Shown here: in pieces, positions 16,524 to 26,680 of the stretch
How positions within the stretch are numbered: the first letter of the stretch is position 1
How the letters are laid out: each line of letters opens with the position of its first letter
NCBI RefSeq assembly: GCF_029382225.1
Contig: NZ_JARLTC010000007.1
Span: 62,001 to 126,000 of the forward strand
Direction: 5' to 3'
DNA: 64,000 bases
Origin: Spongiactinospora sp. TRM90649
GTDB taxonomy: Bacteria > Actinomycetota > Actinomycetes > Streptosporangiales > Streptosporangiaceae
Notes under the pieces: generated by a model
What the model was told of the DNA's origin: nothing
Database searches by the model: none
The model's input: only the letters and a program-made list of their open reading frames with translations
Translations under genes and position numbers: made by a program

Positions 16524-16673
16524 CTACTCGTCCGAGGCGGCGAGCGACCGATACTCCCGGACCTCGTCCGGGGTGGTCAGGCCGTCCTCGATGGCGCGGG
16601 CCAGCAGGGCGTCCCTGGAGGACACGTGGCGGCCGACGGCGGCGTCGGCGGAGACCTGCAGTGAGGCCGCCAT
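16524..16673 (-). CDS. short ORF, probable C-terminal gene remnant
   Basis: 49 codons from an ATG at 16673, ending in VSSRDALLARAIEDGLTTPD and then EVREYRSLAASDE. The codon use and mixed acidic/hydrophobic composition look coding, unlike the shadow frames around it. The region upstream on this strand is not protein-like; there a piece of a different gene lies on the other strand. I read it as the 3' end of a lost gene left by a rearrangement; an intact small protein is possible. No family is recognised. Confidence 0.4.
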   Translation of the reverse strand: MAASLQVSADAAVGRHVSSRDALLARAIEDGLTTPDEVREYRSLAASDE

Positions 16674-16935
16674 GCCCGGCCGCGGAACGTTCCGGTTCAG
16701 CCCGGAGCCGTCCCGCGGGTACCCGGGGTCCTCGCTCACCGTGACCGTCGCCTGGGAGGGACAGCCCTCGTGGCTCGGCTGGAGCCGGCTGGAGATCGAG
16801 CACAGCGACGGGACCAGGGTCAGCGTCTCCACCGGCAGGTGTGAGCACGAGTCGGGCGAGGGTTACACCATCCCGGCGTTCTCCCGCAGCCACACCTTCA
16901 ACGGGCCGGGGACGCACGCCGCGCGCTACCGGTGC
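16672..16935 (+). pseudogene. fragment of an Ig-like extracellular domain protein
   Basis: About 86 residues, including RGYPGSSLTVTVAWEGQPSW, LEIEHSDGTRVSVSTGRC and GPGTHAARYRC, read like one beta-sandwich domain with two cysteines. There is no signal peptide or convincing ribosome site. The frame runs straight into the antisense of the next gene, so both ends are lost. It starts back to back with the minus-strand remnant at 16524-16673 and ends inside the stop region of the gene at 16926, which marks 16.5-16.95 kb as a patch of joined gene pieces. Confidence 0.45.
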
Positions 16936-17378
16936 ATCAGCCGTTCCAGTCGCCGCACCACCGGCTTCCAGGTGGGGGGCAGCGTGTAGCGGCTGACCCG
17001 CCGGTGCTTGTAGATCAGCGTGTACTTGATCAGGTCCGCCCCCGGCGGCTGCCGCTGGGAACGGCCCAGCCGCAGGCGGGCCAGCTCGCGACGCAGTTTG
17101 CGCAGCTCGGTGCCGTTCAGGCAGCGCCGTATCGCGCGCCCCTGGCGCGGGGTCACCCGGGCGCAGCCGTCGGAGTAGACGGCCACCCTGTCGTCGAAGC
17201 CGGCGAAACCGCCCTGCTCGCGTAACTCGACGATCACCTTTCTGGCCGCCGTCGCCTGTGCCTGTGCCTGTGCTTGGGCCTGTGCCTGTGCCTGCGTCTG
17301 TGCCTGGGCGGGCGCGACGCCGGACGCCGACAGCGCGAGAACGAGCGCCGACGCCGTGGAAACTCGCCACATCTTCAT
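16926..17378 (-). CDS. secreted emfourin-like protein with Ala-Gln repeat linker
   Basis: A 150-residue exported protein: signal peptide (about 1-26, ending SGVAPAQA), a low-complexity linker of repeated Ala-Gln (about 24-42), then a domain of about 100 residues. The segments KVIVELREQGGFAGFDDRVA, KLRRELARLRLG and IKYTLIYKHRRVSRYTLPPT resemble emfourin, the proteinaceous inhibitor of protealysin-like (M4) metalloproteases. If that is right it would inhibit a secreted or envelope protease; no M4 protease is adjacent. The call rests on pattern recognition of the GGFAG and Tyr-rich strand motifs and should be treated as likely, not certain. Confidence 0.6.
   Translation of the reverse strand: MKMWRVSTASALVLALSASGVAPAQAQTQAQAQAQAQAQAQATAARKVIVELREQGGFAGFDDRVAVYSDGCARVTPRQGRAIRRCLNGTELRKLRRELARLRLGRSQRQPPGADLIKYTLIYKHRRVSRYTLPPTWKPVVRRLERLMHR
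17254..17307. repeat. nine-copy hexanucleotide repeat (GCCTGT-like) encoding Ala-Gln
   Basis: Nine consecutive 6-bp units, five exact GCCTGT and four with one or two substitutions, lie in the linker of the secreted emfourin-like protein, where the minus strand reads as alternating Gln and Ala. Being a multiple of three, slippage would change linker length without breaking the frame. Confidence 0.85.
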
Positions 17379-17425
17379 ACTTCTTCAACGATCGCGGGCG
17401 CCGATCGGCTCAATTCCGCCGGGAG

Positions 17426-17466
17426 CCGCGCGGCCCCGCCAGCCGGTGGACGGCGGGGCCGCGCGG
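17426..17466. terminator. 15-bp perfect hairpin after mmsA
   Basis: Arms 17426-17440 (CCGCGCGGCCCCGCC) and 17452-17466 are exactly complementary around an 11-nt loop. It begins 6 nt after the stop of the methylmalonate-semialdehyde dehydrogenase gene on the minus strand. There is no U-tract, as is common for actinobacterial terminators. It closes the leftward catabolic operon. Confidence 0.75.
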
Positions 17467-17471
17467 GGACG

Positions 17472-18965
<1,494 letters not shown>

Positions 18966-19020
18966 GGTGAAGGTCTCCTAATGAATGGTGTGATGACCGG
19001 CGATTCGCCGGGATCCGGCG

Positions 19021-19974
19021 TCAGCCGTTCCTCGGGTCGCCGGGCTGGAGATCGGCGAACAGGCCGTAGCGCAGACCGTGGGTGTCCTTGGGGTTCAGCA
19101 CCACGAAGTCGTCGCCCTTGGCCTCCAGGCCGATGTTCTCCCGCTCCAGGTGCCGGACGGCGGCGTCCAGGTCGTGCACCTTGAAGTCGAGGCGGTGGTA
19201 GATGCTGCCGTTCTTCTCAAGGTCCTGGGCGGGGCCGCCGGGACCGTACGGCTCGGCCACCTCCACGGTGAAGGGCCGCACCTTGCCGAGGGTGAGGAAG
19301 GTGCTGCGGGTGTTGAGCGTCTTGTTCTCGGTCTCGGCGAACACCTCGCCGCCCAGCGCGTCCACGAGGAAGCGCAGGGTCTTGGCGGGGTCGTCGGTGA
19401 CGACGGAGTGCTGCGCGTGCCGTACGACGCTGACCACGTCGTCGCGGGCGGGCGGCGGCGTGTAGGAGCCCGCCTCCTCGAACGGGTCCACGTTGCGGTA
19501 CGTGGCCTTGGTGTTGGGCGAGTTCTCGTCCATCTCGTACATGCCCCAGTCCACTCCGGTCTGGAAGGGGTTGGAGTAGAGGTGGATGGCATGCTCGGGG
19601 CGGTTCTCGGGGACGCCCTCCACCGGCTTGCCGTCCATCAGGTGCGTATAGCGATAGCCGTGGCGCAGGCCGGTCAGATGGGTGAAGTCCAGGGCGTCGT
19701 CGATCCAGAACACGGCCGGGCTCCAGTGGTTGCCCGCGAGCTGCAGGAACATCCGCTTGGGCGTGGCGTAAGCCAGGTTCGGGCTGGTGGCCTCGATCGG
19801 CACGTCACCGATGAAGGTGAAGTGGGCGAACCGGGCGCTCATATAGGGAATGGTGGTCGTCTCCACGCCGAAGACCCGCTTGTGCAGGTCGGCGATCAGC
19901 CCCATGTCGTAGACGACGCTGGTGGCGTGGAAGAAGGAACGTACCTGGAAGCCCTTGCCGAACATGAAGTCCAT
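19021..19974 (-). CDS. two-domain VOC-superfamily protein (ring-cleavage dioxygenase/glyoxalase type)
   Basis: A 317-residue protein with two vicinal-oxygen-chelate halves (about 5-150 and 175-310). Potential metal ligands of the second half are His in VVRHAQHSVVTDD, His in SIYHRLDFKVHD and an acidic residue in PFTVEVAEPYG. Halves of this size are typical of extradiol dioxygenases and relatives; the exact reaction cannot be read. The ATG at 19974 is preferred over GTG at 19980 because GAAAGG lies 8 nt before it. It sits between the importer genes and mmsA, so it probably acts on the imported compound or its degradation product. Confidence 0.75.
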   Translation of the reverse strand: MDFMFGKGFQVRSFFHATSVVYDMGLIADLHKRVFGVETTTIPYMSARFAHFTFIGDVPIEATSPNLAYATPKRMFLQLAGNHWSPAVFWIDDALDFTHLTGLRHGYRYTHLMDGKPVEGVPENRPEHAIHLYSNPFQTGVDWGMYEMDENSPNTKATYRNVDPFEEAGSYTPPPARDDVVSVVRHAQHSVVTDDPAKTLRFLVDALGGEVFAETENKTLNTRSTFLTLGKVRPFTVEVAEPYGPGGPAQDLEKNGSIYHRLDFKVHDLDAAVRHLERENIGLEAKGDDFVVLNPKDTHGLRYGLFADLQPGDPRNG

Positions 19975-20003
19975 GAACACTGCCTTTCACGCGAAAAACC
20001 TGG

Positions 20004-20999
20004 TCAGACGTTGTGACACGCGAGGAACCGCCCCGGCCCCACCTCCCTCAGCTCCGGCTCGGCCTCGGCGCACCGGCCGTTCGCCAGCGGGCACCTGGTG
20101 CGGAAGCGGCAGCCGGACGGCGGAGACAGGGGGGAGGGCAGTTCGGTGGCCGTCGTCTCGCCGGCCGTCGGCTTCTGCTCGACGGCCTGCGCCGGCACCG
20201 CGCTCAGCGCGGCCTCGGGAACCGAGGCGAGCAGCAGGCGGGTGTAGGGGTGCGACGCGTGTTCCACGAGGTCGGCGGAGCCGATGATCTCGCAGACCTT
20301 GCCCAGATACATGATCATGATTCGGTCGCTGACGCTCTTCACCACCGCGAGGTCGTGCGCGATGAAGATCATGCTGAGCCCGAACCGCGCCTTGCTCTCC
20401 TGGAGCAGGTTGAGGATCTGCGCCTGGACCGACACGTCCAGGCTGGAGACCGGCTCGTCGCAGATCAGCACGCCGGGGTGCAGCATCAGCGCGCGGGCGA
20501 TGCACACCCGCTGGCACTGGCCGCCGGACAGCTCGTGCGGGCGGCGGTCCCACACGACATCGGGCGGCAGGCCGACCGCCGTCAGCATCGCCCGGACGTC
20601 GTCCTCGCTGGGCTTCTCGCCCCAGATGTCCAGCCCTTCGGCCACCAGGTCCTTGACCTTGCGGCGCGGGTTGAGCGCGGACACCGGGTCCTGCATGATC
20701 ATCTGCAGCTTGCGGCGGTGCCGCCGCATCTCCCCGGCGGGCACGCCCGTGAGGCGCTGCCCGGAGAGCGTGACGCTGCCCGAGGTCGGCGGGGGAAGCT
20801 GCATGATCGCCCGGCCCGCGCTGGACTTGCCGCAGCCGGACTCGCCGAGGATGCCGAGGGTCTCGCCGTTCAGCAGGTCGAAGCTGATGTCGGAGACCGC
20901 GTGGACCTTCTGGTCGCGCCCTGCGGGGAACTCCACGACCAGGTCCTCGACGACCAGGACGCGCTCGCCGTCCGGGCGCATGTGCACGGTGCCGCTCAT
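20004..20999 (-). CDS. oligopeptide/dipeptide ABC importer ATPase (DppF/OppF type)
   Basis: A 331-residue ATPase: Walker A GILGESGCGKSSAGRA, the Q-loop region MIMQDPVSALNPRRKV, signature PHELSGGQCQRVCIARAL, Walker B LICDEPVSSLDV, H-loop FIAHDL, and the C-terminal oligopeptide-transporter motif with SGCRFRTRCPLANGRCAEAE (a Cys-rich segment that binds an Fe-S cluster in some relatives). The ATG at 20999 overlaps the stop of the DppD-type gene by 4 nt. It is the fifth gene of the five-gene importer. Confidence 0.93.
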   Translation of the reverse strand: MSGTVHMRPDGERVLVVEDLVVEFPAGRDQKVHAVSDISFDLLNGETLGILGESGCGKSSAGRAIMQLPPPTSGSVTLSGQRLTGVPAGEMRRHRRKLQMIMQDPVSALNPRRKVKDLVAEGLDIWGEKPSEDDVRAMLTAVGLPPDVVWDRRPHELSGGQCQRVCIARALMLHPGVLICDEPVSSLDVSVQAQILNLLQESKARFGLSMIFIAHDLAVVKSVSDRIMIMYLGKVCEIIGSADLVEHASHPYTRLLLASVPEAALSAVPAQAVEQKPTAGETTATELPSPLSPPSGCRFRTRCPLANGRCAEAEPELREVGPGRFLACHNV

Positions 21000-22036
21000 C
21001 GCTGCGCTCCTGCGGTGACGGGGTTGTGGCAGGCGAACATGTGGCCGGAGGCGTCGGACGGGCACATCGCGGGCGGCTCCTCGCGGCAGATCGGCCGCGC
21101 GTGCTCGCAGCGCGGGGCGAACCGGCAGCCGGGCGGCGGCGCGGTCATGTCGGGCGGCGATCCGCCGATCGCCATCAGGCGGGCGTGCGGCGGGTCCTCC
21201 AGGCGGGGGATCGACCGCAGCAGCGCCTCGGTGTAGGGGTGGCGGGCCCGGCTGAACACGACGCCGGAGGCGGCGGTCTCGACCATCCGCCCGGCGTACA
21301 TGACGGCCACGCGGTCGGCCCGCCCGGCCACCACGCCGAGGTTGTGGCTGATCAGGATGACCGCCGTGTGGAACTCGGCCTGGAGCCGGTCGAGCAGGTC
21401 GAGGATCTGCTTCTGCACGGTCACGTCGAGCGCCGTGGTGGGCTCGTCGGCGATCAGCAGCCGGGGCTGGTTGGCCAGCGCCATGGCGATGACCACCCGC
21501 TGGCGCATGCCGCCGGACAGCTCGTGCGGATACTGCCCCAGCCTGCGCCGGGGCTCGGGGATGCCGACCAGGCCGAGCAGTTCCTCCGCGCGGGCCGTCG
21601 CCGACGCGCGGGAGTGGCCGCCGTTCTTGCGCAGGCTCTCGGTGAGGTGCGGCCCGATCTTCTTGACCGGGTTGAGCGCGGTCATCGGGTCCTGGAAGAC
21701 CATGCCGACGCTCGAACCCCACAGGCCGCGCAGCGCGCGCCCGGACAGAGCGTGCACGTCCTGGCCGTCGATCCGCACCTGGCCGCTGACCGTCATGCCG
21801 GGGCCGCTGCGGTACAGCCCCATGATGGTGCGGCCGAGCACCGACTTGCCGGAGCCGGACTCCCCGACGATGCCCAGCGTCTCGCCTGGACGCAGGGTGA
21901 AGGAGACCCCGTCCACCGCGTTCATGTCGCCGCGCGGCGTGTGGATGGTGTTTCGCAGGTCGTCCACGATCAGCAGTGGCCGCTCGTCGCCGGGCTTCGA
22001 GGGCGGTACGGACGGCACGGCGTCGGTGATCGCCAT
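20996..22036 (-). CDS. oligopeptide/dipeptide ABC importer ATPase (DppD/OppD type)
   Basis: A 346-residue ATPase: Walker A GIVGESGSGKSVLGRT, Q-loop MVFQDPMTALNPVKKI, signature PHELSGGMRQRVVIAMAL, Walker B LLIADEPTTALDV, H-loop LISHNLG, and the C-terminal GCRFAPRCEHARPICREE Cys motif. It would form a heterodimer with the DppF-type ATPase encoded next. Its start overlaps the stop of the permease gene by one base, so the operon is tightly coupled. Confidence 0.93.
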   Translation of the reverse strand: MAITDAVPSVPPSKPGDERPLLIVDDLRNTIHTPRGDMNAVDGVSFTLRPGETLGIVGESGSGKSVLGRTIMGLYRSGPGMTVSGQVRIDGQDVHALSGRALRGLWGSSVGMVFQDPMTALNPVKKIGPHLTESLRKNGGHSRASATARAEELLGLVGIPEPRRRLGQYPHELSGGMRQRVVIAMALANQPRLLIADEPTTALDVTVQKQILDLLDRLQAEFHTAVILISHNLGVVAGRADRVAVMYAGRMVETAASGVVFSRARHPYTEALLRSIPRLEDPPHARLMAIGGSPPDMTAPPPGCRFAPRCEHARPICREEPPAMCPSDASGHMFACHNPVTAGAQR

Positions 22037-23070
22037 CAGATCTTCGCCTTCCGGGAGTCCCAGCGGTTGCGGGCCTTCTCACCGAGCAGGTTCAGTGAGA
22101 AGACGGTCAGGAACAGCGCGAGGCCGGGCATCAGCACGATGTGCGGGTGCTCCTGGAACACCCCGCCCTCACCTTCGGCGATGAGGTTCCCCCACGACGG
22201 TTCCGGGGGTTTGATGCCCAGGCCGAGGAAGCTCAGCGACGCCTCGGCCACGATCAGCACGGAGACGATGACCATGCCGTAGGAGGCCAGCGGCAGGAAG
22301 ACGTTCGGCAGCAGCTCCTTGACCATGATCCGCAGCTTGTCCGCGCCCATCGACCGGGCCGCCAGCACGAACTCGCGCTGGGCGAACGCCAGCGTGTTGG
22401 CACGTGCCATCCGGATCATGCTGGGCAGCGCCAGCAGGGTCAGCCCGATGGTGATGTTGCGCAGGTTCGGCGCCAGCACGGTGGCCAGCGCGATCAGCAG
22501 GATCAGCGGTGGCATCGCCAGCAGCGAGTTGGTCAGCACGCCGACCACGGTGTCCACGGGGCCGCGCAGGTATCCGGCCAGGATGCCGATCGCGCCGCCG
22601 ACCACCATGCCGATGATCACCGCGGCCAGCGACACCACCAGCGAGACCCGTGCGCCGTAGACGATGCGGGCCAGCACGTCCAGGCCGAAGTTGTTGGTGC
22701 CGAGCGGGTGCGCGGAGAACACGTCGGGCCCCGCGAGCGTGGGCGCGTCGAGGGTGTCGGCCATGTTCTCGTGCTCGCCCAGCGGCAGCAGCGGCGCCAG
22801 GACGGCCGCGCCGACGATCAGCGCCACCCACGCCGCGCACAGCGTCGTGGCCAGGTCGAACCGCGGCCCCCACAGGCGGGCGCACAGCCGCGCCAATGTC
22901 AGGTAGGTGAAGACCAGCGCCACGACGAGCATCGGGATCTGCGCGGGCGAGCCCTGCATCGGGCCGAGCGACAGCAGCACCGCGCCCAGCCCCGCGACGG
23001 ACAGTACGGCCGGCGGCACGGCGGACCGGTCGAACCGGAAGCCCGCGGCCACGGCCCCGACGTCAGACAT
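22036..23070 (-). CDS. oligopeptide-type ABC importer permease (DppC type)
   Basis: A 344-residue inner-membrane permease with about 7 helices. It has a longer N-terminus than DppC, with two or three extra hydrophobic segments before the usual HPLGTNNFGLDVLARIVYGA entry motif. The ATPase-contacting EAA loop reads EFVLAARSMGADKLRIMVKE, followed by LSFLGLGIKPPEPSWGNLI. The ATG at 23070 is chosen because AGGAGG lies 4 nt upstream; it falls inside the end of the DppB gene (8-nt overlap). Confidence 0.93.
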   Translation of the reverse strand: MSDVGAVAAGFRFDRSAVPPAVLSVAGLGAVLLSLGPMQGSPAQIPMLVVALVFTYLTLARLCARLWGPRFDLATTLCAAWVALIVGAAVLAPLLPLGEHENMADTLDAPTLAGPDVFSAHPLGTNNFGLDVLARIVYGARVSLVVSLAAVIIGMVVGGAIGILAGYLRGPVDTVVGVLTNSLLAMPPLILLIALATVLAPNLRNITIGLTLLALPSMIRMARANTLAFAQREFVLAARSMGADKLRIMVKELLPNVFLPLASYGMVIVSVLIVAEASLSFLGLGIKPPEPSWGNLIAEGEGGVFQEHPHIVLMPGLALFLTVFSLNLLGEKARNRWDSRKAKI

Positions 23071-24016
23071 GGGTCCTCCTGATCCGGGGGTCGAGATAGC
23101 CATAGGAGGCGTCGATGAGGGCGTTCGCCACCAGGTAGATGAGCGCGATGACCAGCACGGCGCCCTGGACCATGGTGAAGTCGCCGGTCGAGGCGGAGCC
23201 GATGACGAGCGAGCCCATCCCCGGCAGGGCGAACAGGTACTCCACGATCACGGTGCTGCCGATGAGGCGGCCGAGGCTGACGCCGAGCACGGTGATCATC
23301 GAGAAGGAGGAGGGCCGGAGGGCGTCGCTGACCAGCACGTGCGGGGTGGACATGCCCTTGGCCTTGGCGGACAGGATGAAGTCCTCGCGCAGCGTGGTGA
23401 TCAGGTCGGCGCGCAGGATGCGGGTGAACATCGCGATCTCGGTGAGCGCGATCACGCAGGCGGGCAGGAAGGCGTGGTAGAGGTTCAGGCCGAGGTTCTC
23501 GCTCAGCCGTACCCACTCGTTGCGGGGGAACCAGCCGAGCCCGTTGACCACCACCATGATGATCAGCAGACCGGCCAGGAAGCTCGGCACGGACAGCACC
23601 GCGAAGGTCCCGGCGCTGATCATCCGGTCCACCCGGCCGCCCTCGTTGCTCGCCGACCACATGGCCAGCGGCACCGCCACGACCAGGGCGATGACCAGGC
23701 CCAGCACGGCCAGCTCGGCGCTGATCGGGAGCGCGGCCCCGATCCGCTCCAGCACATTGCTGTTCGGGGGCACCACCGACTGGCCCAGGTCGCCGGTGAC
23801 GGCCGAGGTCAGCCAGTCCCAGTAGCGGACCGGGAAGGGGTCGTCGAGGCCGAGTTCCGTGCGGACCGCCGCGTACTCCTCGGGCGCGCGGCCCTCGCCG
23901 AGCACCGCGATGGCCGGGTCGCCCGGCATCAGCGAGACCAGGCTGAAGGTGCCGAAGCTGACCAGCAGCAGCACGGCGGCCAGCTCGACGACGCGCCGGA
24001 TCAGCTTGCGCACCAT
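23063..24016 (-). CDS. oligopeptide-type ABC importer permease (DppB type)
   Basis: A 317-residue permease with 6 helices: first helix VELAAVLLLVSFGTFSLVSL, then MPGDPA, the lid segment LGLDDPFPVRYWDWL, and the EAA motif DFILSAKAKGMSTPHVLVSD. The ATG at 24016 is 7 nt after GGAG; the longer frame to 24073 overlaps the binding-protein gene and is not family-like. It lies directly downstream of the solute-binding lipoprotein with a 13-bp gap. Confidence 0.93.
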   Translation of the reverse strand: MVRKLIRRVVELAAVLLLVSFGTFSLVSLMPGDPAIAVLGEGRAPEEYAAVRTELGLDDPFPVRYWDWLTSAVTGDLGQSVVPPNSNVLERIGAALPISAELAVLGLVIALVVAVPLAMWSASNEGGRVDRMISAGTFAVLSVPSFLAGLLIIMVVVNGLGWFPRNEWVRLSENLGLNLYHAFLPACVIALTEIAMFTRILRADLITTLREDFILSAKAKGMSTPHVLVSDALRPSSFSMITVLGVSLGRLIGSTVIVEYLFALPGMGSLVIGSASTGDFTMVQGAVLVIALIYLVANALIDASYGYLDPRIRRTHV

Positions 24017-24029
24017 GGCGACACTCCGT

Positions 24030-25643
24030 TCATGAGATCCACGCCTTGCCGAGCAGGACGACGCTGGTGGCACTGCCGGCGACGCCGTGCACCTGGTGGC
24101 GCCAGGTGATGAACTCGCTGATCGGGCCGAAGGTGAGCGCGGGCACGTCCTCGTTCCACTGCTCCTGGAAGCGGGCCATCACCTTGAGCTGCTCTTCCTG
24201 GGTCTCGGCGGCCTGGAAGTCCTCGATCACGGCGTCCATGGCGGGGCCGGTGGGCACGCCATGGGTCAGGCCGCCCTCGCTGTGCAGGGCGGCGAACATC
24301 CGGCTGAACGGGTCCGACTCGCGCAGCGTGATCCCCCACCCGGCGAAGTCGTAGTCGCGCTCGACGGCGACCTTCCTGATCACGTCCTGGGTGGTCCTGG
24401 CGGCCTCCAGCTCGACCTTGAAGCCGACGTGGTCGAGCAGGGCCTTGACGACCAGCGCCATGTTGCGCGAGCTGACGTCCTGGGTGTGCAGGAAACCGAT
24501 CCGGCCGTCGTAGCCGTCGGCCTTGGCCTCGGCGAGCAGCTTCCTGGCCCGGTCGGGGTCGTGCGGCAGCGGCGCGGCCGAGGTGTGCCAGCGGGACCCC
24601 GAGGCGAAGATCTCCGCCGCCGGGATGCCCTCGCCCTTGTAGACACGCTCTGAGATCAGCTTGGGGTCGATCGCGAGCTGCATGGCCTGGCGGACCCGCT
24701 TGTCGTGGCCGGGACGGCCCTCGGCGCCGTTGATGATCGGCAGGCCGGTCAGCGCGAGCAGGTTCAGGTAACCGGGCAGACCGTCGGCGAGGGCCCGGTT
24801 CACCAGGTCGGGCTGGCGCAGGATGGCGATGTCCACGCTGCCGGCGTCGAGCGAGTCGCGGGTGGCGGTGGGGTCGTTGAGGAAGATCACCCGGACCTGG
24901 TCCAGGTACGGCCGGCCGTCCCAGTACTTCTCGTTGGCCCGGAGCAGCAGCTCTTCCTGCGGCGCGTAGCGGGCGAACGTGTACGGCCCCGCGCCGACCG
25001 GAGTGAACGCCTTGCCCGCGTCGGACGCCTTGGCCACGATGAGACCGGGGCCCCCGGCGAGCATGTTGTCGAAGCCGGGCCACCTGGCGTTCAGCGTGAA
25101 GACCACGGTGGACGTGCCGTCCGTCTTCATCTCGGCGACGTTCTTCTTCCACAGCGGCGCCTCGGAGCCCTTCTTCTCCACATAGCGCCGGATGCTCCAC
25201 AGGACCGCCTCGGCGTCGAGCGGGGTGCCGTCGGTGAACGCCACGCCGTCGCGTAGTTTGAGGGTCCAGGTCTTGAAGTCCTCCGAGGCGGAGAGGTCCT
25301 CGGCGAGCTGCGGCACGACCTTGCCGGACGCGCTGTCCCAGCGCATCAGCACGTCGAAGATCGCGCTCATCTCGGTCCCGCCGGTGGTCGCGCTGTAGAT
25401 GTTCTTGGCGGGATCCAGCACCGCCGTCTCGCCGACGGCGGCGAAGGTCAGCGTGCCGCCTTTGACCGGCGTCCCCCCGTCCTTCACGCCGATCATTCCG
25501 GTCTTCTGGTTCACGGATGCGCCGATCCGCGTGCCCGAGTCACCTGGTGCGGCCGGTGGCGAGCACGCGACGAGGACGCCCGCGGTGAGCAGGGCGACCC
25601 CGGTGCGTAGCCATCGCGGCACGCAGGGATTGCTAAGGGCCAT
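24030..25643 (-). CDS. oligopeptide-type solute-binding lipoprotein (SBP family 5)
   Basis: A 537-residue extracellular lipoprotein that captures substrate for the permease pair. The signal peptide ends in the lipobox LVAC (Cys27). Family-5 hallmarks follow: SAIFDVLMRWDSASGKVVPQ, LAEDLSASEDFKTWTLKLRD, VAFTDGTPLDAEAVLWSIRR, VGAGPYTFARY and NEKYWDGRPY. The ATG at 25643 follows CAGGAGTAACG. It is the first gene of a leftward operon of seven (importer, VOC protein, mmsA) and faces the IclR gene across 275 bp. The ligand is unknown; this family carries peptides but also glycosides, opines and aromatic conjugates. Confidence 0.93.
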   Translation of the reverse strand: MALSNPCVPRWLRTGVALLTAGVLVACSPPAAPGDSGTRIGASVNQKTGMIGVKDGGTPVKGGTLTFAAVGETAVLDPAKNIYSATTGGTEMSAIFDVLMRWDSASGKVVPQLAEDLSASEDFKTWTLKLRDGVAFTDGTPLDAEAVLWSIRRYVEKKGSEAPLWKKNVAEMKTDGTSTVVFTLNARWPGFDNMLAGGPGLIVAKASDAGKAFTPVGAGPYTFARYAPQEELLLRANEKYWDGRPYLDQVRVIFLNDPTATRDSLDAGSVDIAILRQPDLVNRALADGLPGYLNLLALTGLPIINGAEGRPGHDKRVRQAMQLAIDPKLISERVYKGEGIPAAEIFASGSRWHTSAAPLPHDPDRARKLLAEAKADGYDGRIGFLHTQDVSSRNMALVVKALLDHVGFKVELEAARTTQDVIRKVAVERDYDFAGWGITLRESDPFSRMFAALHSEGGLTHGVPTGPAMDAVIEDFQAAETQEEQLKVMARFQEQWNEDVPALTFGPISEFITWRHQVHGVAGSATSVVLLGKAWIS

Positions 25644-25918
25644 CGTTACTCCTGAAAGCGATCCGGACGGAGGGATCGAGAGGGGGGAGAGGGGTGGCGT
25701 CGCCGGGGTGGGCGGGCGACGGCTTCAGATAGTCGATGCTTTTTTCATATTTCTGTAACACTGGGATCATGCGGCCGGAACCTGGACCGTGTCAAGACCT
25801 CAAACCGGGGTTCCCGCAGGACCGAAATGAGGGGTGGACGGGTGCCGTAGCATTCGAGCCATACCGATATGCGCCGAACGGCAGCGTGGGCAGGCGTTCC
25901 AGGAGCAGGAGAGAGACC
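25644..25918. promoter_or_regulatory. divergent promoter region between the importer operon and iclR-type gene
   Basis: 275 bp with an unusually A+T-rich core at about 25725-25775. On the minus strand, TTACAG (25757-25752) followed 18 bp later by GACTAT is a weak candidate promoter for the importer operon. No obvious long palindrome was found. The IclR-type protein is expected to bind here; the site itself is not identified. Confidence 0.4.
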
Positions 25919-26680
25919 ATGGCAGGTTCCAAGGACAGCGCTGCCATCGTGCCGTCCGTCGCCAGAGCCGTCCGTATTCTGGAACTCCTCGCCTCCGCGC
26001 CCGACGGGCTCACGCTGACCGAGGTCGCGCGGGCACTCGACTTCCCGCCGAGCAGCGCGCTGGCCATCTGCACCACGCTGCGGCAGTCCGGGCTCGCCCA
26101 CCGCACCCGGGAGCGGCGTTACGTCCTCGGCCCAGGCGTCCTCGCCCTCGCCGAGCAGTACACCCGCGGCCGGCTCCCGGCGCTGTTCATGCGCGCCTGC
26201 CGCGACGTGCTCCCGGACAACCGCGAGACGGTCGTGCTGGCCGTGCGCGAGTGGCACGAGGTGGTCTACCTGGCACAGCGGCCCGGCAACCGGCCGCTCG
26301 CGGTCAACTACCACCTCGGCATGCGGCTGCCCGCGCACACCACCGCGAGTGGCAAGGCGTCACTGAGCACCGTCTCCGACGACCAGGTCGGCGAGATCTA
26401 CTCCGTCTCCCGCTCGGCGGCCGAGCCCGACCTCGGCCAGCTCATCGAAGACCTCCGCAAGACCAGGGAGCGCGGCTACGCGATCGACGACGAGGAGACC
26501 GCCCCCGGCATGGTCTGCCTGGGCGTCCCGATCGCCGCCCCCGGCACCTCCTCGGCCAGCGCCGCCGTCGCGGTCAGCCTGGTCAAGTCCACGGTGGACG
26601 ACACCGTCCTCTCCGAATACGTCCACCTCATGCGCACCCTCGCCGACGCCCTCTCCGACGCCGCCCCCACCACCGACTGA
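25919..26680 (+). CDS. IclR family transcriptional regulator
   Basis: A 253-residue regulator. The N-terminal winged helix (about 10-70) contains SVARAVRILELLASAPDGLT and the recognition region FPPSSALAICTTLRQSG. The C-terminal effector domain (about 85-250) carries MRLPAHTTASGKASLS and GYAIDDEETAPGMVCLGVPI, typical of aromatic-acid and sugar-acid sensing IclR proteins. The ATG at 25919 lies behind AGGAGCAGGAGAGAGACC. It is divergent from the importer/VOC/mmsA operon and is the natural candidate to control it. Confidence 0.93.
   Translation: MAGSKDSAAIVPSVARAVRILELLASAPDGLTLTEVARALDFPPSSALAICTTLRQSGLAHRTRERRYVLGPGVLALAEQYTRGRLPALFMRACRDVLPDNRETVVLAVREWHEVVYLAQRPGNRPLAVNYHLGMRLPAHTTASGKASLSTVSDDQVGEIYSVSRSAAEPDLGQLIEDLRKTRERGYAIDDEETAPGMVCLGVPIAAPGTSSASAAVAVSLVKSTVDDTVLSEYVHLMRTLADALSDAAPTTD

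Noticed and set aside
17254-17307. Hexanucleotide repeats as a CRISPR-like array
   Set aside because: There are no spacers; the units are contiguous and encode Ala-Gln in a secreted protein.
12774-17378. Genomic island or prophage
   Set aside because: Despite several gene scraps, no integrase, attachment site, transposase or phage structural gene was found anywhere in the window.
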